64,000 nt of DNA from Trebonia sp964581815. GTDB lineage: Bacteria; Actinomycetota; Actinomycetes; Streptosporangiales; Streptosporangiaceae. The position numbers and the translations under genes were made by a program. The notes below the pieces were generated by a model. The model made no database searches. It worked only from the letters and a program-made list of their open reading frames with translations, and was not told the origin of the DNA. Where the stretch lies: NCBI GenBank assembly GCA_964581815.1, contig CAZORE010000003.1, forward strand, positions 62,001 to 126,000, read 5' to 3'. Positions 7,294 to 18,550 of this stretch are shown here, piece after piece. Position 1 is the first letter of the stretch. Every line of letters starts with the position of its first letter.

Positions 7294-10094
7294 TGGCACC
7301 ACCTATTCCCGGCCTGCGGCCGCCAGTAGCCACGCGGCCGGGCCGCACCGCCGGGGACGTCGGGTCCGGCCTGCTCGCGGTGACCTTGCTCGCGGCGCTC
7401 ACGATCGGTGTCCCGTTCGCCCTCACGCTGTTCCTCGGCTTGCCGGTACCGCATGCGTTGCCGTCGGTCTCCCTGCTCACCGGCGCGATCAGCGTGATGA
7501 CGATCCTGCGGCTCCTGTCGGTCGTGGTGTGGCTCGCGTGGCTGCAACTCGTCTGGTGCGTGATCGTGGAGATCCTGGCGGCCGTCCGCAACGCGGGCGT
7601 GCCCGCCCGCGTGCCGCTGTCCGGCGCCACGCAGTCCATGGCCCACCGGCTGGTGACCGCGGCGCTGCTGCTGTTCAGTGCCGCCGCGGCGCTCTCCCCG
7701 GCCGCCTCGAACGTCATAGCGTCCCACCCGGCGTACAGCGTGTCCGCGCAGGCGCAGTTTCCCAGCCAGGCCGTGAGCGCGCCAGTGGCGGTGGCCAGCG
7801 CGGGAGTGACCACACCGCCGGCACCGCACGCGCAGGCGGAAAAGCTCTACACGGTGACGCCACCTCAGGGCAGGTACCACGAGTCGCTGTGGGAGATCGC
7901 GCAGCGGCACCTGGGTGACGGGCGCAGGTACAAGGAGATCTTCGAGCTCAATAAGGATGCCATCCAGCCGGACGGGTCCAGGCTCACGAGCGCCAGCCTG
8001 ATCCGGCCCGGCTGGGTGCTGAAGATGCCCGGCGACGCGGTCGGCCAGGGCATCCAGACGGTCGAGCAGCAGCGGGGACAGCAGGCACCGGGGCAGCCGA
8101 CCGTGCAGCAACGGCAGGAGCACACGCTCTTCCGCATCCAGCGAGGCGGTGACGGCGGGACGGCCACCGGAGTCGCCGGCCGCTCGGTGGCGGACACTGG
8201 GACCACTGCCGAAGGCAAAGCGTCAGTGGCGGCGAACTGGCCTTATGAGCTGTCCTCGGCCAGTTTGCTGGCCGCGGGCGTGCTGGCCGCGCTCGGGCGG
8301 CGGCGGCGGGAACGGCTGTGGCAGCGCGGGTTCGGGCGGCGGCTGGTCGCGCCGGGCGGCGACGCGGCGGTGGCGGAGGCGGCGCTGCGACTCGGCGCGG
8401 ACGACCCCGCCGTACAACTGCTAGACACCAGCCTGCGGCAGTTGTCCGCCGCGCTCGCCGCGAAGGGGGAGACGCCGCCGACCGTGTTCGCGGCGCACCT
8501 GGGCGGCGAGCAACTGGACCTGTGGATCGCGCCGGCGGCGCAGACGCCGCCCGCGCCATGGCAGGCGGTCAGCGGCGGGCAGGTATGGCGGCTACCGGTC
8601 GCGGCCGCCGCGTCGCTTGACGGGGCCAGGCTTGACGGGGCCAGGGCGCTCGCGCCTTACCCGGGCCTGGTGACCCTGGGGACGAACGACAGCGGCCGGG
8701 TCATGGTGGACCTGGAGGCGGCGCACGGGCTGATCGCGGTGCGCGGGTCATCGGTCGCGGTGCGGTCCGCGCTCGCCGCGCTGGCCGTCGAACTTGTCAC
8801 GAACCGCTGGTCGGACCGGATGCGGGTGACGCTGGTCGGCTTCGGTTCTGGTCTGGAGCTGATCGCACCAGACCGGGTGGAACTCGTCGGCAGCCTGGAG
8901 GAGGCGCTGCCCGCGCTTGAGAAGCGCGCCGCCGACCTGGAGGCGCAACTGTCCGCGTGGGGCCTGGACTCCGTGCTCACCGGGCGGTCGGTGACGAGCA
9001 ACCCGGATGCCTGGGCGCCGCATTACCTGATCATGGGGGTGACGCCGTCACCCGAGCAGGCGGAGCGGCTGCAAGCCGTCGCCCGGACCAGGCACCGCGC
9101 CGGACTGGGCCTCGTGGTGGCGGGCGAGGTGCCCGGCGCGAGCTGGGACTGGGAGCTCACCGCCGAGGGGCGGCTGCGCGCCGGGGCGCTCGGCTTGGAC
9201 CTCGCGGCCCAGCTGCTGCCGGCCGCACACTACGCGGCGGTGGTGTCGTTGTTCCGCGACGGCGACGGCGACGCGCCGCTCACGCCGCCCGCGCTCGGGG
9301 AGGTGCCGGCGGCACTATTGCGGCCGGGGGCGCAGGCGGCCGTCGAGGTTGGCCTGCTCGGGCCCGCCGTCGTCGGCGCGCCCGGCGCCATCGAGCCGGA
9401 CCGGGCCGCCCTGGCGACCGAGCTGGTCATGTACCTGGCGGCGCACCCCGGCGGCGTGCACCCGAACGTGCTGGCCGGGGCACTGTGGCCGCGCGGGGTG
9501 CCGAACGAGGTGCGGGACGCGACGCTGGCCCGGGTACGGCAGTGGCTGGGCACGGATCATCGCGGCGAGGCGAACCTGGTCACCGATCCCGACGGACGGC
9601 TGCGGCTCGGGCCCGAAGTGGGGGTCGACTGGCAAGTGTTCCGCGGGCTCATCGCGCAGGCGGGCGCGACGGCCGACGCAGCGTCGTCCGCCACCTGGCT
9701 GCAGCAGGCGCTGAGCCTGGTCCGCGGTCAGCTGCTCGACGGGCGGGATCCCAGCCGGTACGCGTGGCTGCCGGCCTCCGACTTCTGCTACGAGGTCACC
9801 GCGCTCGTCGCGGACACCGCGCAGAGCCTGTCCGCGTTGCGGCTGGCCCAGGGGGATGCCACCGGTGCCATGGAGGCCGCGCGAGCGGGGCTCCGGCTGG
9901 CGTTCGACGACGAGATGCTCTGGCGAGACCTGCTGCGCGGCGCGGCCGCCACCGGGCAGGAACCGGTGCTGCGCGCAGTGGTCGACGAAGCGTCGGCCCG
10001 GGTGGCACTCGATGAGGTCATGACCCGGATGGCGCCGGAGACGGAGGCGCTCATCGACGAGCTGCTCCCTTCGTGGCGCTCGTCCGCGGCATGA
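7293..10094 (+). CDS. Membrane LysM protein with C-terminal wHTH-BTAD (SARP-like) region
   Basis: A 933-residue hybrid. Three hydrophobic segments (about residues 23-47, 65-100 and 118-140) are followed by a LysM-like domain at about 184-248 (SLWEIAQRHLGDGRRYKEI...), a low-complexity Gln/Thr region, and a fourth membrane segment near 317-335 (SSASLLAAGVLAAL) capped by RRRRER. The long remainder is likely cytoplasmic; residues ~705-785 resemble the winged helix and ~790-925 the bacterial transcriptional activator (BTAD) repeats of SARP regulators. GGAG lies eight bases before the ATG at 7293. Location in the tad operon suggests a peptidoglycan-sensing or structural role; whether it binds DNA is unknown. 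Confidence 0.75.
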   Translation: MAPPIPGLRPPVATRPGRTAGDVGSGLLAVTLLAALTIGVPFALTLFLGLPVPHALPSVSLLTGAISVMTILRLLSVVVWLAWLQLVWCVIVEILAAVRNAGVPARVPLSGATQSMAHRLVTAALLLFSAAAALSPAASNVIASHPAYSVSAQAQFPSQAVSAPVAVASAGVTTPPAPHAQAEKLYTVTPPQGRYHESLWEIAQRHLGDGRRYKEIFELNKDAIQPDGSRLTSASLIRPGWVLKMPGDAVGQGIQTVEQQRGQQAPGQPTVQQRQEHTLFRIQRGGDGGTATGVAGRSVADTGTTAEGKASVAANWPYELSSASLLAAGVLAALGRRRRERLWQRGFGRRLVAPGGDAAVAEAALRLGADDPAVQLLDTSLRQLSAALAAKGETPPTVFAAHLGGEQLDLWIAPAAQTPPAPWQAVSGGQVWRLPVAAAASLDGARLDGARALAPYPGLVTLGTNDSGRVMVDLEAAHGLIAVRGSSVAVRSALAALAVELVTNRWSDRMRVTLVGFGSGLELIAPDRVELVGSLEEALPALEKRAADLEAQLSAWGLDSVLTGRSVTSNPDAWAPHYLIMGVTPSPEQAERLQAVARTRHRAGLGLVVAGEVPGASWDWELTAEGRLRAGALGLDLAAQLLPAAHYAAVVSLFRDGDGDAPLTPPALGEVPAALLRPGAQAAVEVGLLGPAVVGAPGAIEPDRAALATELVMYLAAHPGGVHPNVLAGALWPRGVPNEVRDATLARVRQWLGTDHRGEANLVTDPDGRLRLGPEVGVDWQVFRGLIAQAGATADAASSATWLQQALSLVRGQLLDGRDPSRYAWLPASDFCYEVTALVADTAQSLSALRLAQGDATGAMEAARAGLRLAFDDEMLWRDLLRGAAATGQEPVLRAVVDEASARVALDEVMTRMAPETEALIDELLPSWRSSAA

Positions 10095-10126
10095 CACCGC
10101 AAGCACGTGAGGAGGGTCGCAGTCCG

Positions 10127-10780
10127 ATGAGAACTAAGTTGATAGCCACGACGGGCCTGCTGGCGGCGATGTCCCTGGCTGGGGCCGCGTGCTCCGCGGC
10201 GCAGTCCGCCAGCACGTTCACGCCGCTAGGCGGTTCGCCCGCCGCGGGCGGGCAGGCACCGGCGGACGCCGGCCCGTCTCCGGGTTACGTCATGCCGCCG
10301 TTCGGGTCGAATGTGCGCATCCAGATGACGTCCTGGCTGCCCGCCGACGCTGCCCAGGCCGCGGCGGTGAATACCGACAAGTCGTACGAGCTGGCCTACC
10401 TTTACGCGGAGTACAAGGGAGGTCAGGACGAGCGCTGGGTGAACTACGTCAGCCCGGCGATGAAGTCCGCGGTCGAGGAGTCGCTGCGGGCAACGGATGT
10501 CACCACGGAGTCCTTTACCGGCACGGTCAAGTACTTCGACATGAGCGTCATCCCGGACCCGGTGGTCAAGGGGGACCTCGACGTGTCGGCCTGCTTCGAC
10601 AACGCGGACTCGTCGAATACGAGCCTGTCGACGGGGGCGGTCATCCCCGATACCGCGCCGCCGGACTCGCACTACGTGCGGATCGCCGATGAGCTTCGCA
10701 AGGACCCGGCCGGGCAGTGGCAGGTGTACTCCAGCCTCCCGGCCGTCTATTACCCGGAGGCAGCACAGTGCAAGCCCTGA
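10127..10780 (+). CDS. Exported protein, possible lipoprotein, of the tad locus
   Basis: A 217-residue protein of unknown function. MRTKLIATTGLLAAMSLAGAAC is a signal peptide; Cys22 could be lipidated but the -3 position is glycine, so the lipobox is imperfect. After a Gly/Ala/Pro-rich spacer the protein has a globular exported part with two cysteines. GGAGGG lies about ten bases before the ATG at 10127, which is a better start than the in-frame codon at 10073. The last 13 bases overlap the next gene, so the two exported proteins are co-translated and may work together at the cell surface with the pilus. Confidence 0.65.
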   Translation: MRTKLIATTGLLAAMSLAGAACSAAQSASTFTPLGGSPAAGGQAPADAGPSPGYVMPPFGSNVRIQMTSWLPADAAQAAAVNTDKSYELAYLYAEYKGGQDERWVNYVSPAMKSAVEESLRATDVTTESFTGTVKYFDMSVIPDPVVKGDLDVSACFDNADSSNTSLSTGAVIPDTAPPDSHYVRIADELRKDPAGQWQVYSSLPAVYYPEAAQCKP

Positions 10781-12012
10781 AATCTCGCGCTCTTGGGGTT
10801 CTCGCGGTTACGGTGGCGGCGCTCGCGGCGCTCGCGGGCCCGGCCTGGGCGGCGAACACGCCGCCGCCGGTGAGGTGCGCCACCGACTCCAGTTGCTTCG
10901 TCGAGCTGAACTGGAACGTGACCTACACCGGCAGCAGCGGTGGCCACAACGGGGTGGTCATCAAGCCGCCGCCGTGCATCGGGGTCCCGATCGGCAACGC
11001 TCACACCGGCAGCCAGGCCATCATCAGCCTCTACAGCGACACCGGTGCGCTTCCCTCGCAAAGCCCCACGCCGCTCGACTCGACACCGGCCACTGGCCCG
11101 GCCGCGCCGAGCGACAGCGCCTCGCCGGGTAGCAGCGCCAGCGCTGGCGCCTCGCCCAGCGCCACGGCGACCACCACGGCGAGCACGACCGCCCTGATCA
11201 TCAGGTCTGCCCCGGTCATCAGCGGGCAGCAGCAGGCGATCTTGAACCAGGCCGAGCAACTGGTCGACTCCAACCCGATCACGCCAGGTGAGTGGTACCA
11301 GATCTCCGGCAACCCGTACGCCACCACGGCCGCCCAGGCGAAGTGCACGAACCTGCCCCCGTTCGTCTGGGTGGACGGCGCCAACGGCACGCTGCACGTC
11401 GCGGGCCTGAACATCCCGGCGGAGACACTGGCCGGGCTCGCCTACAGCCAGCTCACTACCGCGGGGCTCGGCGAGGTCACGCTCGACCCGCAGGGCGCGA
11501 ACGACACCAACCTGCCGACGTTCGTCGACGTCACCCTGCGGCCGCCCCGCCGGGGCGTCCTCGGGGTGACGACGAAGGGCGTGCCGTACGTGTGGGCCAC
11601 CGCGCGGACCCCGACCGGCCAGGCCGCGACGGTCTATGCCTGGGTCACCAGCCTGGCGATCACCCCGGGAACCTCGAACGCGACCACGTACGACCTGCCG
11701 CGGTGCCAGGTCGCGCAGCTCAGCGCGACCGGCGACAGTTACATCATCGGGTCGCGTTACACGCAGGCGGAGATGAAGAAGGTCGGCGCCGGCCAGCCGA
11801 TTGACTGCGGCGTCACCTACACGGCGCCGGGCACCTACCGCCTCACCGCGAGCGTCACGTGGAACGCGTGCTGGACCACGGGCCTCGCCGCGCCCGGCGG
11901 CCCGCCCGCGACCGGCTGCAAGCGGGTCCCGGGCGCGACCAACCTCACACCAAGCACTACGGCCCCAGTCCAGATCAACGTCCGCGACATCCAGTCCGTC
12001 AACAACGGCTAA
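10768..12012 (+). CDS. Secreted protein of the tad locus
   Basis: A 414-residue protein that I do not recognise. A signal peptide (cleavage near GPAWA-AN) is followed by a small domain, an Ala/Ser/Thr/Pro-rich stretch (about residues 105-145) that looks like a flexible, possibly glycosylated linker, and a ~265-residue C-terminal domain with several cysteines but no visible membrane anchor or sorting signal. GGAGG at 10756-10760 supports the GTG at 10768, inside the end of the preceding gene. It is the last gene of the pilus cluster and converges on the LuxR-type gene. A role as extracellular pilus-associated or matrix protein is inference only. Confidence 0.6.
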   Translation: MQALKSRALGVLAVTVAALAALAGPAWAANTPPPVRCATDSSCFVELNWNVTYTGSSGGHNGVVIKPPPCIGVPIGNAHTGSQAIISLYSDTGALPSQSPTPLDSTPATGPAAPSDSASPGSSASAGASPSATATTTASTTALIIRSAPVISGQQQAILNQAEQLVDSNPITPGEWYQISGNPYATTAAQAKCTNLPPFVWVDGANGTLHVAGLNIPAETLAGLAYSQLTTAGLGEVTLDPQGANDTNLPTFVDVTLRPPRRGVLGVTTKGVPYVWATARTPTGQAATVYAWVTSLAITPGTSNATTYDLPRCQVAQLSATGDSYIIGSRYTQAEMKKVGAGQPIDCGVTYTAPGTYRLTASVTWNACWTTGLAAPGGPPATGCKRVPGATNLTPSTTAPVQINVRDIQSVNNG

Positions 12013-12047
12013 CGCTGTCGGCGGTGGCCAAGTTCCTGGAGGTTCAC

Positions 12048-15000
12048 TCAAAGCAGCAGCAGCTGGTGGGCCTTGACGGCGGCCTCGGTGCGGGTGCCGG
12101 CGCCCAGCTTGGCGAGGATGTTCGACACGTGAACGCTGGCCGTCTTGGGCGAGATGACCAAGGCGGCGGCGATCTCCCGGTTCGACTGCCCGGCCGCGAC
12201 GAGGCGGAGCACCTCAAGTTCCCGTGCGGTGAGGCCCGGCTCGTCGGCGTCGCTGCCGGCCCGGCGGCTGAGCTCGGCGAGCTGCCCGGCGAGCGGGAAG
12301 GCGCCGAGCCGCTGGGCGATCGGCGTGGCGCGGCGCAGCCGGGCCGCCGCCTCGTGCGCGCTCACCCGGCCGGAACTTGGCCGCTCGGCCAGGGCGACCC
12401 TGGCGGCGTGGGCCAGCGCGACGGCCGCCTGGTACGGCTGGCCGACCGCTTCCCACGCGGCGACGGCCGCGTCCGCGGCGGAGAGCCGGCCGCCGTCGGT
12501 GTCCTGCTCAGTGTCTTCGTCAAAGACCGCCTGGGGATCAAGCGCCGCGAACGACAGCTGCCACGCGCGCTGCACGGGGCCGCACACGTCCAGCTTCTCC
12601 GCGAGCCTCCGCAGCTTGTCGAGCAGCGCGGCGGCCTCCTCGCCCGGCGCCTGGACGGCCGCCGCGGCCGCCGTCACCAGCAGCGGCCACGCGTACCGGG
12701 AGCTGGCGGCCGACACGTCGTACTGCCGCAGCGCCTCGGCGGCCGCGGCGACGGCCGCGGCGGGCCCTTCGGCGGCCAGCGCGACGGCGATGTCAAGCTC
12801 GGCGAGCGGCAGGTGATACTGCTCGTCGTAGCTGCCGGCGGCGAGCACCACCCGGGACGCCCCGGCCCGCCGGGCCGCGGTGGCGATGTCTCCCCGGGCG
12901 AGCGCGATGAAGCCGTCCACCGTCCACAGCGCGACCCGGGTACGCGGCGGCGGCGCGAGGTCGAGCGCGCGCCCGGCCACCTCCGCCGCCTCATCCCAGC
13001 GCCCGAGGTACAGCAGCGGCTCCGCCAGGTTGATCGCGAGGAACGCGCCGCCGGTCCTGGCGAGACCGTGCCGCTCGGCGTCGGCGATGCCCCGCCGTGC
13101 GACCTGGACGGCGCGCTCGAACTCGCCCGCGCCGCACAGCAGGTGCGTCTCGATGATCACCAGCTTGATGATCGGGTGGTACGCCCAGGCCTGCTTGGTG
13201 AGCTCGCGCGCCTGGGTCAGCAGCCGGAAGGCCTCGCTGCCGCCGCCCGCCACCTGGCTCCGCCCGGCCTCGAGCATCGCCAGGTTGACGAGCGCCTCCG
13301 CCTGCGAGTCGACGTTGCCGAGCTCGCGCGCGATCCGCAGCGCCTCAGCCGCCCAGGCGCGGTACTGCGGCCCGTCATCGTGAATGCCGCAGTGCGCGAC
13401 GGAGATCAGCAGTTCCACCCGGGCCGCCGGCGAGAGGGCCTCGGGCACCAGGGCGAGCGCCCGCTCCAGGTCAGCCTCCGAGGGCACGAGGCCGAGGTCC
13501 TTGAGGAACGTGAACCGCCGGCGCAGCAGCAGCGCGAACCTGACCGGCTCGGCGGCCTCGTCGAGCTCGGCGAGCGCGAGCTCCACGAACGCGAGGCCGC
13601 GCTGCGGCTCCGCGACGTCCCAGGCGGCGGACGCTGCCTCCTCCAGCACCCGCACGCGGTCGGCGCCGATCTGCGCCGCGGCGTCAGGCACCTGCTCCCA
13701 CAGCTCGAGTACCCGGTCGAGCAGCATGAGCCGTTCGGCGTGCGCGACCGCGTTGGATGCCTGCACCGACGCCCGCCACGACCCGGCGAGCGCGCCCGTC
13801 GTGTTGTGCGCCGAGTACCAGTGGTGCGCCTTCTCGATGTCGGCGCGGCCAGCCGAGACAAGCGACGGGTCGACGTCGATTGCCCCTGCGAACCGGGTGT
13901 GCACCGCGGCGTGCTCGCCGGGCAGCAGGTCCGCGTGCACGGCCTCCTGGATGAGCGCGTGCCTGAACGAGTACCCGTCAGCGGTCGTCACCAGGACGTT
14001 CGCCGCCACGGCGGGGCGGAGCGCGGCGATGAGCTTGCCCGCGTCGAGCCCGGTGACCTGGGCGAGCAGCGTGTCGCTGGTCACGCCGCTGCCCGCGCTC
14101 GCGACGCGCAGCACCTCCTGGGTGTCCTCAGGCAGCCGCCGCACGGCCTGCAGCAGCAGGTCGGCGAGCGAGTCGGGCACCATGTCGCAGGCGTCGGCGC
14201 CGTCGGAGCAGGCGAGCAGCTCCTCGGTGAACAGCGGGTTGCCCTGGGCGCGCTCGAAGATGGCGTCGGCGAGGACGCGCTCAGGCGTTCGGCGCAGGAC
14301 GACGGCGGCGAGCTCCTCGGCCTGCCCGCGGGTGAGCGGCGGCAGCTCGGTCCGGTCCACCCAGTCGATCCTGGCGAGCTCGGCGAGCAGCGGCCGCAGC
14401 GGGTGGGTGCGGTGCAGCTCGTCGGAGCGGAACGTCACGATGATCAGCAGGTTGGGCACCGCCCGCTGGTAGCCGATGAGGAAGGCGAGCAGGTCCCGGC
14501 TTGAGCGGTCCGCCCAGTGCGCGTCCTCGATGATCAAGGTGAGCGGCCTCTGCTCCGCGAGCCGCTCAAGCAGGGAGAGGAAGCCCTCGAAGAGGTGCGC
14601 CCGCGCCTCGCCCGCGGTCATTACCCCGCCCGGGTAGGCGTCGCCGCCGTCGACGGCGGCTGGCCCGCTCTCGTTCGGCCCGCCCTCGTTCGGCCCGACG
14701 GGCGCGCGGCCGGCGGACAGCTCGGGCAGCAGCCGGGCGAGTTCCCTGGCGGCCCGCCCGCTGCCGGACAGCCGGCTGGCGATCTCCTTGGCGCCCACCT
14801 CGCGGACGAGGTCCCGCAGCATCGCGGTGAACGGGCTGAACGGCAGCCCGTCGGCCCCCAGTTCCAGGCACGCCCCGGTCAGTACCCGGACCCCGGCGCC
14901 GCGCGCGGCCGCGGTGAACTCGGCGATCAGCCGGGTCTTGCCCATCCCGGCCTCGCCGCCGACGAGCACGGCAGCAGGCTCGCCCTGGCGGACCGTGTCT

Positions 15001-15173
15001 AGTGCGGCCTCCAGCGCGGCCATCTCGGCTGCCCGTCCGACAAGGACCGGGCTGGCCCCGCGTCTGCTCATCACAATGTCAAGCATCTCACCCGGGTCGG
15101 ACATTCCGGCCCGCCCAGAAGTGGGCGAGCCGGAATCCACCCGGACGTTCTCGTCGCCTGGCATCGTTGGCAT
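12048..15173 (-). CDS. Large LuxR-family (LAL) transcriptional regulator
   Basis: A 1041-residue regulator of the LAL type. An N-terminal AAA/STAND ATPase has Walker A GGEAGMGKTR at about residues 72-81, and a middle of TPR-like helical repeats leads to a C-terminal LuxR HTH (LTARELEVLRLVAAGQSNRE ... SVHVSNILAKLGAG) in the last 60 residues. Such proteins couple a ligand or protein signal to ATP hydrolysis and activate target promoters. Several in-frame ATGs exist near the start (residues 1, 4, 24, 35); none has a clear ribosome site, so the N-terminus is uncertain. It ends 35 bases from the convergent tad locus, and only 25 bases separate it from the small gene upstream, which may share its transcript. 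Confidence 0.9.
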   Translation of the reverse strand: MPTMPGDENVRVDSGSPTSGRAGMSDPGEMLDIVMSRRGASPVLVGRAAEMAALEAALDTVRQGEPAAVLVGGEAGMGKTRLIAEFTAAARGAGVRVLTGACLELGADGLPFSPFTAMLRDLVREVGAKEIASRLSGSGRAARELARLLPELSAGRAPVGPNEGGPNESGPAAVDGGDAYPGGVMTAGEARAHLFEGFLSLLERLAEQRPLTLIIEDAHWADRSSRDLLAFLIGYQRAVPNLLIIVTFRSDELHRTHPLRPLLAELARIDWVDRTELPPLTRGQAEELAAVVLRRTPERVLADAIFERAQGNPLFTEELLACSDGADACDMVPDSLADLLLQAVRRLPEDTQEVLRVASAGSGVTSDTLLAQVTGLDAGKLIAALRPAVAANVLVTTADGYSFRHALIQEAVHADLLPGEHAAVHTRFAGAIDVDPSLVSAGRADIEKAHHWYSAHNTTGALAGSWRASVQASNAVAHAERLMLLDRVLELWEQVPDAAAQIGADRVRVLEEAASAAWDVAEPQRGLAFVELALAELDEAAEPVRFALLLRRRFTFLKDLGLVPSEADLERALALVPEALSPAARVELLISVAHCGIHDDGPQYRAWAAEALRIARELGNVDSQAEALVNLAMLEAGRSQVAGGGSEAFRLLTQARELTKQAWAYHPIIKLVIIETHLLCGAGEFERAVQVARRGIADAERHGLARTGGAFLAINLAEPLLYLGRWDEAAEVAGRALDLAPPPRTRVALWTVDGFIALARGDIATAARRAGASRVVLAAGSYDEQYHLPLAELDIAVALAAEGPAAAVAAAAEALRQYDVSAASSRYAWPLLVTAAAAAVQAPGEEAAALLDKLRRLAEKLDVCGPVQRAWQLSFAALDPQAVFDEDTEQDTDGGRLSAADAAVAAWEAVGQPYQAAVALAHAARVALAERPSSGRVSAHEAAARLRRATPIAQRLGAFPLAGQLAELSRRAGSDADEPGLTARELEVLRLVAAGQSNREIAAALVISPKTASVHVSNILAKLGAGTRTEAAVKAHQLLLL

Positions 15174-15198
15174 CCGCGCTGGTCAGCCGCGCGCCGGG

Positions 15199-15450
15199 CT
15201 ACCGGCCCGCGCGCGTCTGGCGGCCGTCCCCGGCCTCCCGCCGCGGCGTCGGAACGGCGTCCCCGAGCTCCGCGAACATCTCGTGCGCGTAGTCAGGGAT
15301 CACCGGCGCGACGGTCGCCTCCGCCTTGTCCCTGGCGCGGCGTGCGCGGGTCGCGGCGCGCGCCTCGCGCGCCTGGCCGGCCTGCCGCGCTGACCGCTGC
15401 CCATCGGCGACCCGCTGCCTGGCTACCTCGTACCACAGGTTCCCGTTCAT
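15199..15450 (-). CDS. Small conserved basic protein
   Basis: An 83-residue protein starting MNGNLWYEVARQRVADGQR, with an Arg/Ala-rich helix and an acidic-to-basic tail. Short proteins with this N-terminal pattern (M..LY.E.ARQR) are common in actinobacteria but have no known function. A good ribosome site (GGGAGGA) lies four bases before the start. It could be co-transcribed with the LuxR-type gene that follows. Reality of the gene is supported by the ribosome site and codon bias; function unknown. Confidence 0.6.
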   Translation of the reverse strand: MNGNLWYEVARQRVADGQRSARQAGQAREARAATRARRARDKAEATVAPVIPDYAHEMFAELGDAVPTPRREAGDGRQTRAGR

Positions 15451-15813
15451 GGGTCCTCCCGGTTTCCGCGGAAACCGCCTTGGTTTCCCGCGTACTTACA
15501 GGGTCGGGCTAAGGTCCCCCCGTCCCGCTATTGGTCGTTCGCCGTATCCTTGGCCCTCCTCGCGGCTTAGTCCAGGTAAGCCGTCTTACCCAGCCGGGAT
15601 CAGGGATTACCCAGGCGTCCCCGGGCGTTATCCCAGGCGGACCGGGGCGAGGTCAAGCCGGCGGCGGCGCGGCAATAGACTGGTGTACGCCGCGAATCGC
15701 GGCTCAGCCCCGGACCCGCCGAAATCGTCGGCGTGATCACTCGATCGCCGGAAGCTGCGATCCCGATGCCGAATGAGCGAGACTCACGCATGCCCGCACA
15801 GCAGGAGACCATC
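15451..15813. other. Divergent intergenic region upstream of typA
   Basis: About 360 bases between the small minus-strand gene and typA. I see no gene and no convincing sigma-70 hexamer pair, although bases 15480-15620 are less G/C-biased than coding DNA. In-frame starts for typA exist at 15733, 15766 and 15790, but none has the ribosome site seen before 15814. It must hold the promoters for both directions. Confidence 0.4.
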
Positions 15814-17682
<1,869 letters not shown>

Positions 17683-17817
17683 CCCGGCGGATACCGGGCA
17701 ACTCACTCGCCTCCTCAGCTCCGGTTCCCCTTGCCGCACGCCGGAAGTCACTCCCTTGACACCTCGGCCCGGCCCAGTGAGACTGCGGCTCATCACGGCG
17801 TAACGCTGGAGGCGAGC

Positions 17818-18489
17818 ATGGGATCGTATGCGGACACCATCTCGGTGCTTGAGGCGGAACTGGCGACGGTCGAGCGGCTCTTCGCCGGCCTGTCAGACGA
17901 CCAGTGGCGGCTGCCGACGAAGCTGGTGCCGGTTGACCCGGACCTGCCGCACTGGACGGTCTTCGAGCTCGCCGGGCACTTCGACATCGCCATCGGCCTG
18001 ACCCGGATGCTGATCGCCGGGCGTGAGGACGGCCAGCCGGCCAGGGACCGGACCAGTTTCTTCATCAACCCGCGGTCGGAGACCGGGCCGGTCGTCTACG
18101 GCTACGCCTACCAGATGGTGCAGGGCAAGACGCCCGCCGACATGCCCGGGGTGCTGCACGAGACCTTCTCCAAGACGGTGGCCGAGGCCCGGGCGGTCCC
18201 GGCCGGCCTGGTGGGGCCGGGGTACTTCGCGCCGATGCGGGCCGATGAGTTCGTGGCCAGCCGCATTGTCGAGGCCGTGGTGCACGGCATTGACCTGACC
18301 CAGGCGCTTGGCCGGGAGCCCGTCGCCACGACGGAGGGGATCGCGGCGACCGCCGCGATCCTGGATGACCTGCTCGCGCGTCGGACCGTTCCCGGCAGGC
18401 CCGCGGAGCTGTCGGACGACCTCGAGTGGATCCTGGCGGCCTCTGGCCGGGCCGGGTCAGGCGACAACAGGCTTCCGCTGATCGGCTGA
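17818..18489 (+). CDS. Mycothiol-dependent maleylpyruvate isomerase (MDMPI)-like protein
   Basis: A 223-residue member of the DinB/MDMPI superfamily, a four-helix metal-binding fold. The N-terminal helix region carries WTVFELAGHFDIAIG and the C-terminal part SRIVEAVVHGIDLTQALG, typical metal-histidine motifs of the actinobacterial MDMPI_N family. Many paralogues exist and most substrates are unknown; thiol-dependent transfer or isomerisation with mycothiol as cofactor is likely from the family, not shown here. GGAGG five bases before ATG supports the start. It is separated from typA by about 135 bases and is probably its own transcript. Confidence 0.75.
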   Translation: MGSYADTISVLEAELATVERLFAGLSDDQWRLPTKLVPVDPDLPHWTVFELAGHFDIAIGLTRMLIAGREDGQPARDRTSFFINPRSETGPVVYGYAYQMVQGKTPADMPGVLHETFSKTVAEARAVPAGLVGPGYFAPMRADEFVASRIVEAVVHGIDLTQALGREPVATTEGIAATAAILDDLLARRTVPGRPAELSDDLEWILAASGRAGSGDNRLPLIG

Positions 18490-18550
18490 CCAAACAGCTG
18501 ACTAAAAGTTGGGGCTTGAAGCTCTAGCCTGCATTGATTACTCTCCGTAT

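Noticed and set aside
11859..14504. Long plus-strand open frame (about 880 codons) opposite the LuxR-type regulator
   Set aside because: It is an antisense shadow: composition is Gly/Arg/Pro noise, while the minus strand has Walker A and LuxR HTH motifs.
15733..15813. Longer N-terminus for TypA from GTG 15733
   Set aside because: The extra residues do not fit the family and the only good ribosome site precedes ATG 15814.
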